From Flavisolibacter longurius (GTDB lineage Bacteria > Bacteroidota > Bacteroidia > Chitinophagales > Chitinophagaceae): DNA of 64,000 nucleotides. Location: the NCBI GenBank assembly GCA_014163555.1, contig JACJGO010000006.1:124001-188000 (forward strand). The letters are read 5' to 3'. Position 1 is the stretch's first letter. Every line of letters begins with the position of its first letter. Below the pieces are notes generated by a model. The model was not told the origin of the DNA. It did not search any database and worked only from the letters and a program-made list of their open reading frames with translations. Made by a program: the position numbers and the translations under genes. Of the stretch, positions 52,807 through 60,936 are shown piece by piece.

Positions 52807-53484
52807 ATGAAAAGACTCCTGTTTTTGTTTTCTGCTATTCTCGCTCTGCATGCAAACGGGCAAACACTCAAATGGGACAGCACGCACCGTCCCGGCAATT
52901 TTGCGCTGAAGGTGGACCTGTTCCGCAGTTACCCCAATTCGGCAAAAGACATCATCTTTTTGGGCAACAGCATCACGGCCGGCGTGGACTGGGTGGAACT
53001 GTTGGGAAACCCGGTTGTGCGTAACCGTGGTATTTCCGGTGACATTACGTTTGGCGTGCTGGAACGCCTGCATGAAGTAACGGAAGGCGCACCGGCAAAG
53101 GTCTTTATTCTTATCGGCATCAACGATATTTCCCGCAACATTCCAGACAGCGTCATCATCGGCAATTATGCAAAGATGATCCAGCGGATAAAAAAGGAAT
53201 CGCCCAAAACAAAGATCTATTTTCAAACCCTGATGCCGGTGAACGACAGCTTTACGCAGTTTAAAAATCATTACAACAAAGACGAGCATATTCTTTTTGT
53301 GAACGAAAGCCTGAAGGCACTGGCAGTGGCAGAAAAGGTCACCCTCATTGATCTATACCCGCATTTTTTAGACAGCGAAAAAAAGATGGACAAGCGCTAC
53401 ACCATCGACGGTCTTCACCTCAATGCCGAAGGTTACAAGGTGTGGGCCGATGTATTGAAAAAGGGTGGCTATCTCGAAAAATAA
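52807..53484 (+). CDS. Secreted SGNH/GDSL hydrolase
   Basis: 225 residues; signal peptide to about residue 19 (LHANGQ). All four blocks are seen: Ser55 in FLGNSITAG, Gly75 in NRGISGD, Asn106 in IGINDI, and Asp201/His204 in DGLHLNAEGY. The family removes acyl or acetyl groups from lipids or sugars. It is 12 bases after the phosphoesterase gene and 3 bases before the phosphodiesterase gene, so clearly in one operon. A deacylating step before phosphodiester cleavage fits the set. Confidence 0.92.
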   Translation: MKRLLFLFSAILALHANGQTLKWDSTHRPGNFALKVDLFRSYPNSAKDIIFLGNSITAGVDWVELLGNPVVRNRGISGDITFGVLERLHEVTEGAPAKVFILIGINDISRNIPDSVIIGNYAKMIQRIKKESPKTKIYFQTLMPVNDSFTQFKNHYNKDEHILFVNESLKALAVAEKVTLIDLYPHFLDSEKKMDKRYTIDGLHLNAEGYKVWADVLKKGGYLEK

Positions 53485-53487
53485 TCC

Positions 53488-54390
53488 ATGAAAGGAAAAA
53501 CGATTCTGGTGATAATGTGTGCGGCACTGCTTTCCTGCAGCGTACAAAAAAGGGCAGCAAACTTTCCCAAGGGTTTTGACAAGCAAGGCCACCGCGGCAG
53601 CCGGGGGCTGATGCCGGAGAACACCATCCCGGCGATGCGCAAGGCCATTGACCTGGGCGCCACTACGCTGGAAATGGACCTCGGAATTTCGGGCGACAAA
53701 CAGGTAGTGGTTTCCCATGACCCGCATTTTCACGAGAACATTACCACCACGCCAGAAGGCAAAACGCTGACAAAAGCCGAAGCCGGCAAACGCCTGCTGT
53801 ACGCCATGCCTTACGACAGCATTAAAAAATACGATGTCGGGCTGAAGCCGCACCCCGATTTTCCACGGCAACAAAAAATGGCTGTTCACAAACCCATGCT
53901 GGCCGAGCTGCTGACTGATGTTGAGGCCTATGCAATGGAAAAAGGCCGTACGCTTTTTTATAATATCGAGATCAAATCAAAGCCCGAAGGCGATGGCAAA
54001 AAGCATCCGCCGGTAGAAGAATTTGTTGACCTGGCCATGACCGTTGTCAAAAACAAAGGCATTAGTGCAAGAACAACGATCCAGTCTTTCGACCCAAGGG
54101 CCCTGCAGGTAGTGCGCCGCAAATATCCCGGTGTGGTGACTTCACTCCTGATCGAAGGAGCCGACAAGCGTTCGCTGGATGAACAGCTCCAGCAATTAGG
54201 GTATACGCCACCGGTATACAGTCCGCACTTTTCGCTGGTGACTGCAGCCCTGGTAGAAGCCTGTCACCAAAAAGGCATGCGGGTAATCCCGTGGACAGCG
54301 AATGCCATCGAGGAAATGAAGCGTTTGAAAGACCTGAAAGTGGATGGCATCATCACCGATTACCCTGATCTTTTTGAACAACTGAAGTAG
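53488..54390 (+). CDS. glpQ: Glycerophosphodiester phosphodiesterase lipoprotein
   Basis: 300 residues; lipobox LLS|C with Cys17. GDPD marks: His35-Arg36 in GHRGSRGLMPENT, Glu62 and Asp64 in TLEMDLGIS, His77 in VVSHDPHFHENIT, and NIEIKSKPEGDG with the metal Glu; also RTTIQSFDPRAL and the closing VDGIITDYPDLF. It cuts glycerophosphodiesters to glycerol-3-phosphate and an alcohol, outside the inner membrane. It is the last gene of the tightly packed SusC-to-GDPD run; a heptad tract begins at its stop codon. The glpQ symbol is by analogy. Confidence 0.92.
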   Translation: MKGKTILVIMCAALLSCSVQKRAANFPKGFDKQGHRGSRGLMPENTIPAMRKAIDLGATTLEMDLGISGDKQVVVSHDPHFHENITTTPEGKTLTKAEAGKRLLYAMPYDSIKKYDVGLKPHPDFPRQQKMAVHKPMLAELLTDVEAYAMEKGRTLFYNIEIKSKPEGDGKKHPPVEEFVDLAMTVVKNKGISARTTIQSFDPRALQVVRRKYPGVVTSLLIEGADKRSLDEQLQQLGYTPPVYSPHFSLVTAALVEACHQKGMRVIPWTANAIEEMKRLKDLKVDGIITDYPDLFEQLK

Positions 54391-54500
54391 TGAGTGGTGA
54401 GTGGTCAGTGGTGAGTAGTGGGACGAGCGAGTTGTAAGTGGCAAGTAGCGAGTAGTAGTTGAACAGTTTGTAGTGAATAGTTAGATGCTTGTAGTGAGAA
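54389..54500. repeat. Long heptanucleotide-periodic tract, GGTGAGT family
   Basis: About 16 heptads in one register starting at the GDPD stop: AGTGAGT, GGTGAGT, GGTCAGT, GGTGAGT, AGTGGGA, CGAGCGA and so on, decaying to the right (GTTTGTA, GTGAATA). The inverted counterpart is at 54682-54716. Confidence 0.8.
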
Positions 54501-54780
54501 ACGCTATTGATTTACTATTTGGGTTGTGAGGCTGGCAGTCGTGTAAGTGCTGGCGCTGACCGCGAAGCGGTCGAACAACAATTGCAGTGGGTGAAACCCG
54601 TGGATAAGGCATGGTGGAGAGGGCCCGACCCCGAAGTGGTCGAACAGGTAAGTGGATAGGTGGAAATAAATAATTTCTTTCTCGCTGACCACTGACCTTT
54701 CACCACTCACCACATTCGAATCTGTTCTATATTTAAGGCTTCGAAAAGCCGAACCATATTGATCACATAATCTTGCTTGC
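54391..54780. other. 390-base repeat-filled gap between the GDPD gene and glpK
   Basis: The outer parts are inverted heptad tracts (54389-54500 and 54682-54716). Inside are two copies of a hairpin unit, GACCGCGAAGCGGTCGAACA at 54558-54577 and GACCCCGAAGTGGTCGAACA at 54627-54646, both with a GAA loop. A smaller GGGT-GAA-ACCC hairpin lies at 54589-54599. Close to glpK is GGCTTCGAAAAGCC (54737-54750), a possible GlpR site. No gene is seen. Confidence 0.7.
54682..54716. repeat. Heptanucleotide-periodic tract, inverted copy of the GGTGAGT family
   Basis: Five heptads TCGCTGA, CCACTGA, CCTTTCA, CCACTCA, CCACATT. The reverse complement gives TGAGTGG and TCAGTGG, matching the tract behind the GDPD gene. 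65 bases upstream of glpK. Confidence 0.75.
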
Positions 54781-56274
54781 ATGTCCAAATTCATTTTAGC
54801 ATTCGACCAGGGGACCACCAGCTCACGGGCCATCATCTTCAACAAAAAAGGCGACATTGTTTCCGTAGCACAAAAAGAGTTCACACAGATCTTTCCGCAA
54901 CCCGGTTGGGTGGAGCATGACCCGAACGAGATTTGGTCAACACAACTGGGCGTGGCCACCGAAGCCATTCTCAAAGCCGGCCTCACGGTATACGACATTG
55001 CCGGCATCGGCATCACCAACCAGCGGGAGACCGCCGTAGTGTGGGATCGCAAAACATCGCAACCCATCTACAACGCCATTGTATGGCAGGACCGCCGCAC
55101 GGCCGCTTATTGCGACGAGCTCAAAAAGAATGGATCAGCTGCTGTAATCAAGGAGCGTAGCGGCCTGGTAACCGATGCCTATTTCTCCGCCACCAAGGTC
55201 AAATGGATGCTGGACAATGTGCCAGGCGCCCGGGCGAAAGCCGAAAACAGTGAGCTTTGTTTTGGCACCATCGACAGTTGGCTCCTTTGGAAACTCACGA
55301 ATGGCAAAGTGCATGCAACAGACGTGACCAATGCTTGCCGAACGATGCTGTTTAACATTCATACCATGCAGTGGGACGATGACCTGCTGAAGATCTTTGG
55401 CATTCCGCACAGCATGCTGCCCGAGGTTTGTTCCAGCAGCGAAATTTACGGCCATACGCAACACCTGTTGACGGCTGCCGATATTCCCATTTGCGGTATT
55501 GCCGGCGACCAGCAGGCGGCGCTTTTCGGGCAGATGTGTATTCATCCCGGCATGGTAAAAAATACGTACGGAACGGGTTGTTTTATGCTGATGAATACGG
55601 GCAATAAACCGGTTCCTTCGAGTAATAATTTATTGACCACGGTTGCCTGGAAGATAGGCAACGATGTGCAGTATGCCCTGGAAGGCAGCGTGTTCATTGC
55701 CGGTGCCGTAGTGCAATGGCTAAGGGATGGATTAAAGCTGATTCAAACCTCCGGTGATGTGGAAGCATTGAGCCTGCGGGCAGAAGATAACGGTGGCGTA
55801 TACATGGTGCCGGCCTTTACCGGACTTGGAGCCCCCTACTGGAACCAGCATGCCAGGGGACTGATTGTAGGCCTGACAAGAGGCAGCACCGATGCGCAAC
55901 TGGCAAGAGCGGCCATTGAAAGCATCGCTTACCAAACCATGGATGTGCTAAAGGCCATGGAAGCCGATGCAGGCCTGGCCATTAAAGAAGTAAGGGTGGA
56001 TGGCGGCGCTACCGTGAACAATTACCTCATGCAGTTCCAGGCCGACATCCTGAACACAACAGTCATACGGCCGCAGATCACTGAAACAACAGCCCTCGGT
56101 GCGGCTTACCTGGCCGGTCTGGCCGTAGGCTTCTGGAGCGATATAAAAGAAGTGGAAGCCTATTGGCAAAAAGGCCGCGCCTTTGAAGCGGCCATGACCG
56201 ATGGGGTAAGAACAACGCACCAAAAATTCTGGAAAAAAGCCATCCGTGCTGCACAGGCATGGGCGGAAGAATAG
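54781..56274 (+). CDS. glpK: Glycerol kinase
   Basis: 497 residues, the usual length. FGGY family marks: [17 protein letters not shown] at the N-terminus, [95 protein letters not shown] and [19 protein letters not shown]. It phosphorylates glycerol to glycerol-3-phosphate with ATP in the cytoplasm. Followed by the GlpF channel gene; with GlpD and GlpR upstream it completes glycerol use. Confidence 0.97.
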   Translation: MSKFILAFDQGTTSSRAIIFNKKGDIVSVAQKEFTQIFPQPGWVEHDPNEIWSTQLGVATEAILKAGLTVYDIAGIGITNQRETAVVWDRKTSQPIYNAIVWQDRRTAAYCDELKKNGSAAVIKERSGLVTDAYFSATKVKWMLDNVPGARAKAENSELCFGTIDSWLLWKLTNGKVHATDVTNACRTMLFNIHTMQWDDDLLKIFGIPHSMLPEVCSSSEIYGHTQHLLTAADIPICGIAGDQQAALFGQMCIHPGMVKNTYGTGCFMLMNTGNKPVPSSNNLLTTVAWKIGNDVQYALEGSVFIAGAVVQWLRDGLKLIQTSGDVEALSLRAEDNGGVYMVPAFTGLGAPYWNQHARGLIVGLTRGSTDAQLARAAIESIAYQTMDVLKAMEADAGLAIKEVRVDGGATVNNYLMQFQADILNTTVIRPQITETTALGAAYLAGLAVGFWSDIKEVEAYWQKGRAFEAAMTDGVRTTHQKFWKKAIRAAQAWAEE

Positions 56275-56288
56275 ATGATGGTTGGTAT

Positions 56289-56330
56289 ATGACGGATGAC
56301 AGTATTGGAAATATTCCAGTCATCCGTCAT
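56289..56330. repeat. 12-base perfect inverted repeat between glpK and glpF
   Basis: ATGACGGATGAC (56289-56300) and GTCATCCGTCAT (56319-56330), with a smaller GGAA-ATA-TTCC hairpin in the loop. It could be an mRNA stem that tunes glpF relative to glpK, or a repeat-element end. Confidence 0.7.
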
Positions 56331-56389
56331 CTCGCATCTGTCATCTCACGAAAACTACAAACCAAAAACTACCAACCACAAACTCTATC
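56320..56389. repeat. Ten heptads in register ending at the glpF start codon
   Basis: TCATCCG, TCATCTC, GCATCTG, TCATCTC, ACGAAAA, CTACAAA, CCAAAAA, CTACCAA, CCACAAA, CTCTATC and then ATG at 56390. The consensus changes half way from TCATCTN to CNACAAA while the phase is kept. The A/C-rich second half forms the glpF leader and lacks a Shine-Dalgarno sequence. Confidence 0.75.
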
Positions 56390-57100
56390 ATGAACATTTT
56401 CATCGGGGAAATTATCGGCACGTTTCTTTTGATCCTACTGGGCAACGGCGTTGTTGCGAATGTTATCCTCAACAAAACAAAAGGCAATGGCGGCGGGTGG
56501 ATCGTTATCACCTTTGGCTGGGCCATGGCCGTATTTGTAGGCGTGTTTGTGGCCTCTAAGGCCAGCGGTGCCCACCTCAATCCAGCCGTTACCCTGGCGC
56601 TGGCTGTGGCGGGAAAAATAACCTGGGGCGTGGTGCCGGAATACATTGGCGGGCAAATGATCGGTGCCATGCTGGGATCACTGGGTGTATGGGCCGCCTA
56701 CCACCGGCACTTTTTGGCAACCGACGATACCGGTATTAAACTGGCAGTGTTTTCCACGGGTCCGGCTATTCGTAGTTCGTTTCCCAACCTGCTCACGGAG
56801 ATCATCGGAACCTTTGTGCTCATTTTTGCGGTGCTTTATATCATTGCGCCGTCCAGCAGCTTGGGTGCGCTGGATGCCCTGCCCGTAGCCTTGTTAGTGC
56901 TGGCCATCGGCCTGAGTTTGGGTGGGCCTACCGGTTATGCCATCAACCCTGCAAGAGACCTGGGGCCGCGCATCATGCATGCCCTTCTTCCCATTGGTAA
57001 AAAAGGCAGCAGCGACTGGGCCTATGTCTGGATACCCATCGTAGGTCCTATGATCGGCGCTGTAGCTGCAGCATTGCTCTTTATGGCCTTGCCGAAGTAG
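56390..57100 (+). CDS. glpF: Glycerol facilitator, MIP/aquaporin family
   Basis: 236 residues, six membrane helices and the two NPA half-helices: GAHLNPAVTLAL (residue ~60) and GYAINPARDLGPR (~180). The Asp after the second NPAR (NPARDLGPR) is the mark of glyceroporins as opposed to water channels. It lets glycerol pass the inner membrane for trapping by GlpK. It is 115 bases after glpK, separated by an inverted repeat and heptad tract. Confidence 0.95.
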   Translation: MNIFIGEIIGTFLLILLGNGVVANVILNKTKGNGGGWIVITFGWAMAVFVGVFVASKASGAHLNPAVTLALAVAGKITWGVVPEYIGGQMIGAMLGSLGVWAAYHRHFLATDDTGIKLAVFSTGPAIRSSFPNLLTEIIGTFVLIFAVLYIIAPSSSLGALDALPVALLVLAIGLSLGGPTGYAINPARDLGPRIMHALLPIGKKGSSDWAYVWIPIVGPMIGAVAAALLFMALPK

Positions 57101-57128
57101 CTGGGTTTTGATTAGCGAAAGACTGTGT

Positions 57129-57731
57129 TTACACGGCACCTGCTTTCGTCAGCGGAATGTCTTCTTTTGCGGTTTTTTCCTGAGACGAGAGAAGTGAATA
57201 AACGGCTGTATCGGTAAAAGATCCGTTGTGAAAACAGTTCTGCCGAAAATAGCCTTCCTGCACAAAGCCCGCCTTTCGCAGCAGGGCTGCTGAAGCCTGG
57301 TTGCGGGGATCAATCTGTGCTTCAAGAGAATGCAGTCCCAGTTGTTCAAAACCATACGATATCACAGGTTGAATAGCTTCGTACATAATGCCCCTGCCCT
57401 GTAAAGAAGGATCGAGCATGTAACCAACCTCGCCACGGTGATTGGCTTTATCGATGCGCCAGATACCAATGTTGCCTACATGTTCGTCCGGGGATTCTTT
57501 CAGGCAGATCGCCCAGGTAATGCCCTCGTTCCGGGACACCGCATCAATGATAACATTCACCCAGCCTTCCGCTTCTTCCAGGGTTTGAGTGAGAGGCCGG
57601 TTAATGTATTGCATTACATCCTTGTTGGACCGTAGCTTGTGGAGGGCGGGTGCATCTGATAAGCGCATTTGGCGAAGCAGTAGCCGCCCGGTCTGCATGG
57701 CTGGAAAAGGAGTGAAGTTGGGAAACAGCAT
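57129..57731 (-). CDS. GNAT acetyltransferase, RimJ/RimL type
   Basis: 200 residues from ATG 57731; an in-frame TTG three codons earlier is less likely. RimJ/L marks are TGRLLLRQMRLSDAPALHKLRSN near the start, VGNIGIWRID, the acetyl-CoA loop GEVGYMLDPSLQGRGIMYEA and the LEAQIDPRNQASAALLRKAGF segment. It acetylates an N-terminal or side-chain amine in the cytoplasm; the target is unknown. It converges on glpF with 28 bases between. Confidence 0.92.
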   Translation of the reverse strand: MLFPNFTPFPAMQTGRLLLRQMRLSDAPALHKLRSNKDVMQYINRPLTQTLEEAEGWVNVIIDAVSRNEGITWAICLKESPDEHVGNIGIWRIDKANHRGEVGYMLDPSLQGRGIMYEAIQPVISYGFEQLGLHSLEAQIDPRNQASAALLRKAGFVQEGYFRQNCFHNGSFTDTAVYSLLSSQEKTAKEDIPLTKAGAV

Positions 57732-58040
57732 AAGACTCAAATTAAAAAAATTACCGGAGAATCACAGTACTCGAAAAGAGAGTAGGCCAAAGAGAGCTGT
57801 TATCCTGGTATTTTTCAAAGGCTCAACAAAAACAAAGATTGTTTGTTAAACACAGAGAGGTTTTTGGAGACACTCCCAGTTAATGAATTGTTTCTGTTTC
57901 TTGAGTTGAATCCTATCTGCTTTGCTTCCATTACCTTTGATGCCATCTTACTGTTGACAAACAAAACGGTTTCCTTTCACCCATGAATCTGTTTCGGTTG
58001 CAGCGGTTCCTTTCCCTATCAGACTGTATAAACAACCGCA
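57732..58040. other. Divergent gap of 309 bases
   Basis: Lies between the acetyltransferase and PAS genes. No gene, hairpin of note or repeat was seen; it probably holds the two promoters. Confidence 0.4.
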
Positions 58041-58439
58041 ATGGAATTGTTAGCCAAAGCCTTTGGAGCGACACTGGATGAGATGCAGAAACATGCTTTC
58101 TTTATCATCAACGCGTTTGACCATCAGCATACCATCTTGTTCTGGAATGATAAATGTGCTGCGCATTTCCGCATTCGTCCCGAAGAAGCCATTGGCAGAA
58201 AACTGGAAGAGGTTTTGCCCTGGGTGAAAGAAGACGAAAAGCTGGTCTATATCGACCGGGCCCTGTGGGGAAAAAACATGCAGGTGATCAAGGTGCCGTA
58301 CCGGATGAAAAACGGGCATTACGAACAAAACATCCTGCCGGTAAAAAACGGCCAGGGGCAAGTGATCGCAGCACTCAACATTGTGGCAGAAATGCAGGAG
58401 TCATTGTCGATACCTGCGTTCAAATCACTAAAATCCTAG
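58041..58439 (+). CDS. Single PAS-domain protein
   Basis: 132 residues, one PAS fold: AFFIINAFDHQHTILFWNDKCAAHFRIRPEEAIGRKLEEVLP then VIKVPYRMKNGHYEQNILPVKNGQGQVIAALNIVAEM. No output domain and no signal peptide. It may bind a small ligand and act on a partner by contact. No signalling gene is adjacent. Single gene. Confidence 0.85.
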   Translation: MELLAKAFGATLDEMQKHAFFIINAFDHQHTILFWNDKCAAHFRIRPEEAIGRKLEEVLPWVKEDEKLVYIDRALWGKNMQVIKVPYRMKNGHYEQNILPVKNGQGQVIAALNIVAEMQESLSIPAFKSLKS

Positions 58440-58942
58440 TGCAGCCGTAAAAGTGGTAGAACAACACCGGGCCTCATTTCACTACATCCCGGTAAAATCG
58501 AAAATCACATAACCGTAAAGAATGATAATGCATTCATTCTCCTTTTGCATCTCTAACGGTTGTTTTGCTTTCAGGTAAGATGTTGCCCTTGCCATGTTTG
58601 GGGTTGGAAGACCTCACTAACCCTCGCTAATCTCGGCACTGTTCCCCTTCTTTTTCAACAGCTTATCCCCGTTTAATAACAACAAATCCGTCATAAATAA
58701 CTGCAGGTTTTTGTAGTAAAGGCAAAAACTAAAGTTAAATAGGTAAAACTGTGTGTTGCAGGAAAAAGCTAACCTATTCATACTGAACACCAAACGGTAT
58801 AGGTAGGATAGATTTTAAGTAATTTTTCTTACAGTTATCTCCCACAGGTATAAGGGGTATGTGTAATGCGTTGCGGACTGATCCGCAATGCGTTATCTGG
58901 CGACGGTATGGTTGTTGACGCAAAAGGACAAACAGTTTCATT
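58440..58942. other. Gap of 503 bases upstream of the small barrel gene
   Basis: No convincing gene. The right end carries a long imperfect hairpin at 58863-58896, close to the start of the outer-membrane protein gene, listed separately. The rest shows nothing clear. Confidence 0.45.
58863..58896 (+). promoter_or_regulatory. Long hairpin in the likely 5' leader of the barrel gene
   Basis: GTAATGCGTTGCGGA, loop CTGA, TCCGCAATGCGTTAT: fifteen pairs including three G-T wobbles. No T-run follows, so it is not a plain terminator. It ends 46 bases before the ATG at 58943 and may sit in the leader mRNA or be a binding site. Confidence 0.5.
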
Positions 58943-59536
58943 ATGAAAAAACATCTACTCATTTTACTGGTTGCAGCAGCAATGACAGTGACAGCAAAAG
59001 CACAGATTCAGCGTGGTTATTACCTCATTGGTGGCGACCTGGCCGGTTTTAGCCTCGGCCTGAGCGATGGCAAACCTTTCAACATGAGCATTACACCCAA
59101 GGTGGCATGGTTTACAACCGATAATCTTGCCGTCGGTGGCTTTGTCGACATTGGATTATCAACAGCTGAAGGCGCCGGTACTACCTTTAACTATGGTGTG
59201 GGTCCGCTGGCCCGCTATTATTTTGGAGCGGCCGATGTCAGCACCACTACTACCAGTGCCCGCCGGAGCAGCCGTTTCTTTTTGGAAGGCACAGTGGGCC
59301 TGCAAGGGGTAAATGTATCGGGTGGCAGCAGCACCAATGGTCTGGGCATCGGCATCGGGCCGGGGCTGGCCTATTTTGTTACCGAAAACATTGCTCTCGA
59401 AGGGCTGTTGAAATACACCAAAGCCTTTGGGTTTGGCAATGATGGTGGTTCCAGTTTGCTGCAATTGGGTGTTGGCTTCCAGATTTACCTGCCCCGCGGC
59501 ACCATCCGCAACCAGGCGAATAAAATCAGCCAGTAA
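58943..59536 (+). CDS. Outer-membrane beta-barrel protein, small (OmpW/PorT-like size)
   Basis: 197 residues; signal peptide MKKHLLILLVAAAMTVTAKA. The mature part has about eight alternating strands (GGFVDIGLSTAEG, FNYGVGPLARYYF, RFFLEGTVGLQGVNVS, IGIGPGLAYFVTENIALEGLLKYT, LLQLGVGFQIYL). This fits an eight-stranded barrel of the OMP_b-brl family. Function unknown. Monocistronic with a strong terminator 66 bases later. Confidence 0.88.
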   Translation: MKKHLLILLVAAAMTVTAKAQIQRGYYLIGGDLAGFSLGLSDGKPFNMSITPKVAWFTTDNLAVGGFVDIGLSTAEGAGTTFNYGVGPLARYYFGAADVSTTTTSARRSSRFFLEGTVGLQGVNVSGGSSTNGLGIGIGPGLAYFVTENIALEGLLKYTKAFGFGNDGGSSLLQLGVGFQIYLPRGTIRNQANKISQ

Positions 59537-59997
59537 TCGGTTATACATTCCCGGTAGTGCGGTTTTAATAGCGCAGGCTATGGTTTAAATATTGTATAAA
59601 ATGCGGATGTCTCCGGCGTGAGGCATCCGCTTTTTTTGGTAAGGGTTGTGTCAATTGATGGCCTTGGGATGTTGTTTTTTGCGGTACATCCAAAAATCCT
59701 GTATCAAAAAAGGAAGTTGGAAGGCAGGAGAATTTTACTGGCTTCAGCCCGCTGGTTTCCAGTAATTTAGGTTGCAACAGCGGCCTAAGGCCTTGCTACG
59801 GGTTATGATTTACGGTTTTTTGAGGTTATGTTTGTCGCCGTTCGTCGCCGAAAACATTTTCCGACACTGAAAAACCCAAACACCGTGCCCCGGAAAATAG
59901 CTTGCGACCGCTCACCGGTATCTTCTGAAAAAAACCTCCCGATCATCCGCTGATTAACCCTTATCCAAACCCTAAGGGCCGGCATTGTTAACCTTAA
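59537..59997. other. Gap of 461 bases with terminator and REP-like sequence
   Basis: A strong terminator lies at 59603-59637. Further right, 59745-59800 holds short GC-rich palindromes (GGCCTAAGGCC; a GGCTTCAGCC segment), which look like a worn intergenic repeat. A direct repeat GTCGCCGTTCGTCGCCG is near 59835. No gene is seen. Confidence 0.5.
59603..59637 (+). terminator. Terminator of the small barrel gene
   Basis: GCGGATGTCT pairs with AGGCATCCGC (one wobble), followed by seven Ts. Confidence 0.9.
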
Positions 59998-60870
59998 ATG
60001 AAAACAATGATCCGTAGAAACCTGGCTAGGAAACTCTTTGTCGGTTATTCCTTTTTGCTGATGCTTCCGGCAGCTGCCCTGAATCCAAAAATTCAGGCTG
60101 CACCCCCGGTAAGTTTTACCGCAACTCCAGTGCTTCCCTTGCACGATTCCACCAAACGCCTTTCCCCCGACTCTACAGCCATTGCCGGCGCCACACCAAA
60201 GATTGGCTTGAATAAACACGTAAAGGGCTTCGTTACAGCCTATCTCAAAAGAGAAGACGAATTTCTGCAAAAGATGAAAGCCCTCAGCCAACGTTATTTT
60301 GGCACCATCGAAGCTGTCTTTCACAGCTATGCATTGCCGTTAGAATTGAAATACCTGGCCATTGTAGAATCAAAGCTGCAGCCAAAGGCAACATCCAGGG
60401 CCGGAGCAAGAGGTATGTGGCAGTTTATGCCGGTTACCGCAAAAGAACTGGGCCTGCGGGTTTCCGGTAAAACGGATGAGCGCCTTCATACCCATCGCAG
60501 CACGGTGGCCGCTGCCAAATACCTGCGGCGACTGTATGCCGAGTTTGGCGACTGGCTGCTGGTGCTAGCCGCTTACAACAGCGGGCCTGGTACCGTGTAC
60601 AAAGCCATCAAAAAAGCCGGCAGTAAAAACTACTGGGCCTTGCAACGTTTTCTTCCTGCCGAAAGCCGCGGCCATGTAAAGCGGTTTATCGGGGTTCATT
60701 TTTTCTTTGAAGGCGCAGGCAGTGTAACAACACAAACTGGGGCCGAAGCAAGGTCCTGGCAGAAAAAACTTGCCGAAGAAAGAGGCCTGCAGTTGGCAAA
60801 AAAAACTTTTCAGGATACAATATCTGCACAGCAACCCGATTCCCTGGGTTGGGCCCATGGTCAGAAATGA
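59998..60870 (+). CDS. Membrane-bound lytic transglycosylase (MltD-like, SLT domain)
   Basis: 290 residues with an N-terminal export signal (~1-35); ATG 60007 is a possible later start. The SLT domain covers ~100-240: LPLELKYLAIVESKLQPKAT with catalytic Glu124, then SRAGARGMWQFMPVTAKELGL, YLRRLYAEFGDWLLVLAAYNSGPGTV and the late YWALQRFLPAESRGHVKRF. It cleaves the peptidoglycan glycan strand with formation of 1,6-anhydro ends, in the periplasm. No LysM repeats, unlike full MltD. A terminator follows. Confidence 0.92.
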   Translation: MKTMIRRNLARKLFVGYSFLLMLPAAALNPKIQAAPPVSFTATPVLPLHDSTKRLSPDSTAIAGATPKIGLNKHVKGFVTAYLKREDEFLQKMKALSQRYFGTIEAVFHSYALPLELKYLAIVESKLQPKATSRAGARGMWQFMPVTAKELGLRVSGKTDERLHTHRSTVAAAKYLRRLYAEFGDWLLVLAAYNSGPGTVYKAIKKAGSKNYWALQRFLPAESRGHVKRFIGVHFFFEGAGSVTTQTGAEARSWQKKLAEERGLQLAKKTFQDTISAQQPDSLGWAHGQK

Positions 60871-60888
60871 TTTGCAGCGATACAACCT

Positions 60889-60920
60889 AAAAAACGGACT
60901 GCCGGGCAGCCCGTTTTTTT
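60889..60920. terminator. Terminator between convergent genes
   Basis: AAAAAACGG-A-CTGC and GCAG-C-CCGTTTTTT form a stem with one mismatch, with T-runs on the plus side and A-runs giving T-runs on the minus side. Serves the transglycosylase gene and probably the convergent PepSY-like gene. Confidence 0.8.
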
Positions 60921-60936
60921 AGGAAGATAAGAAGGG

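Noticed and set aside
54389-54716. CRISPR or attachment site in the repeat-filled gap
   Set aside because: Units are 7 bases and degenerate, without spacers; no integrase or tRNA is near.
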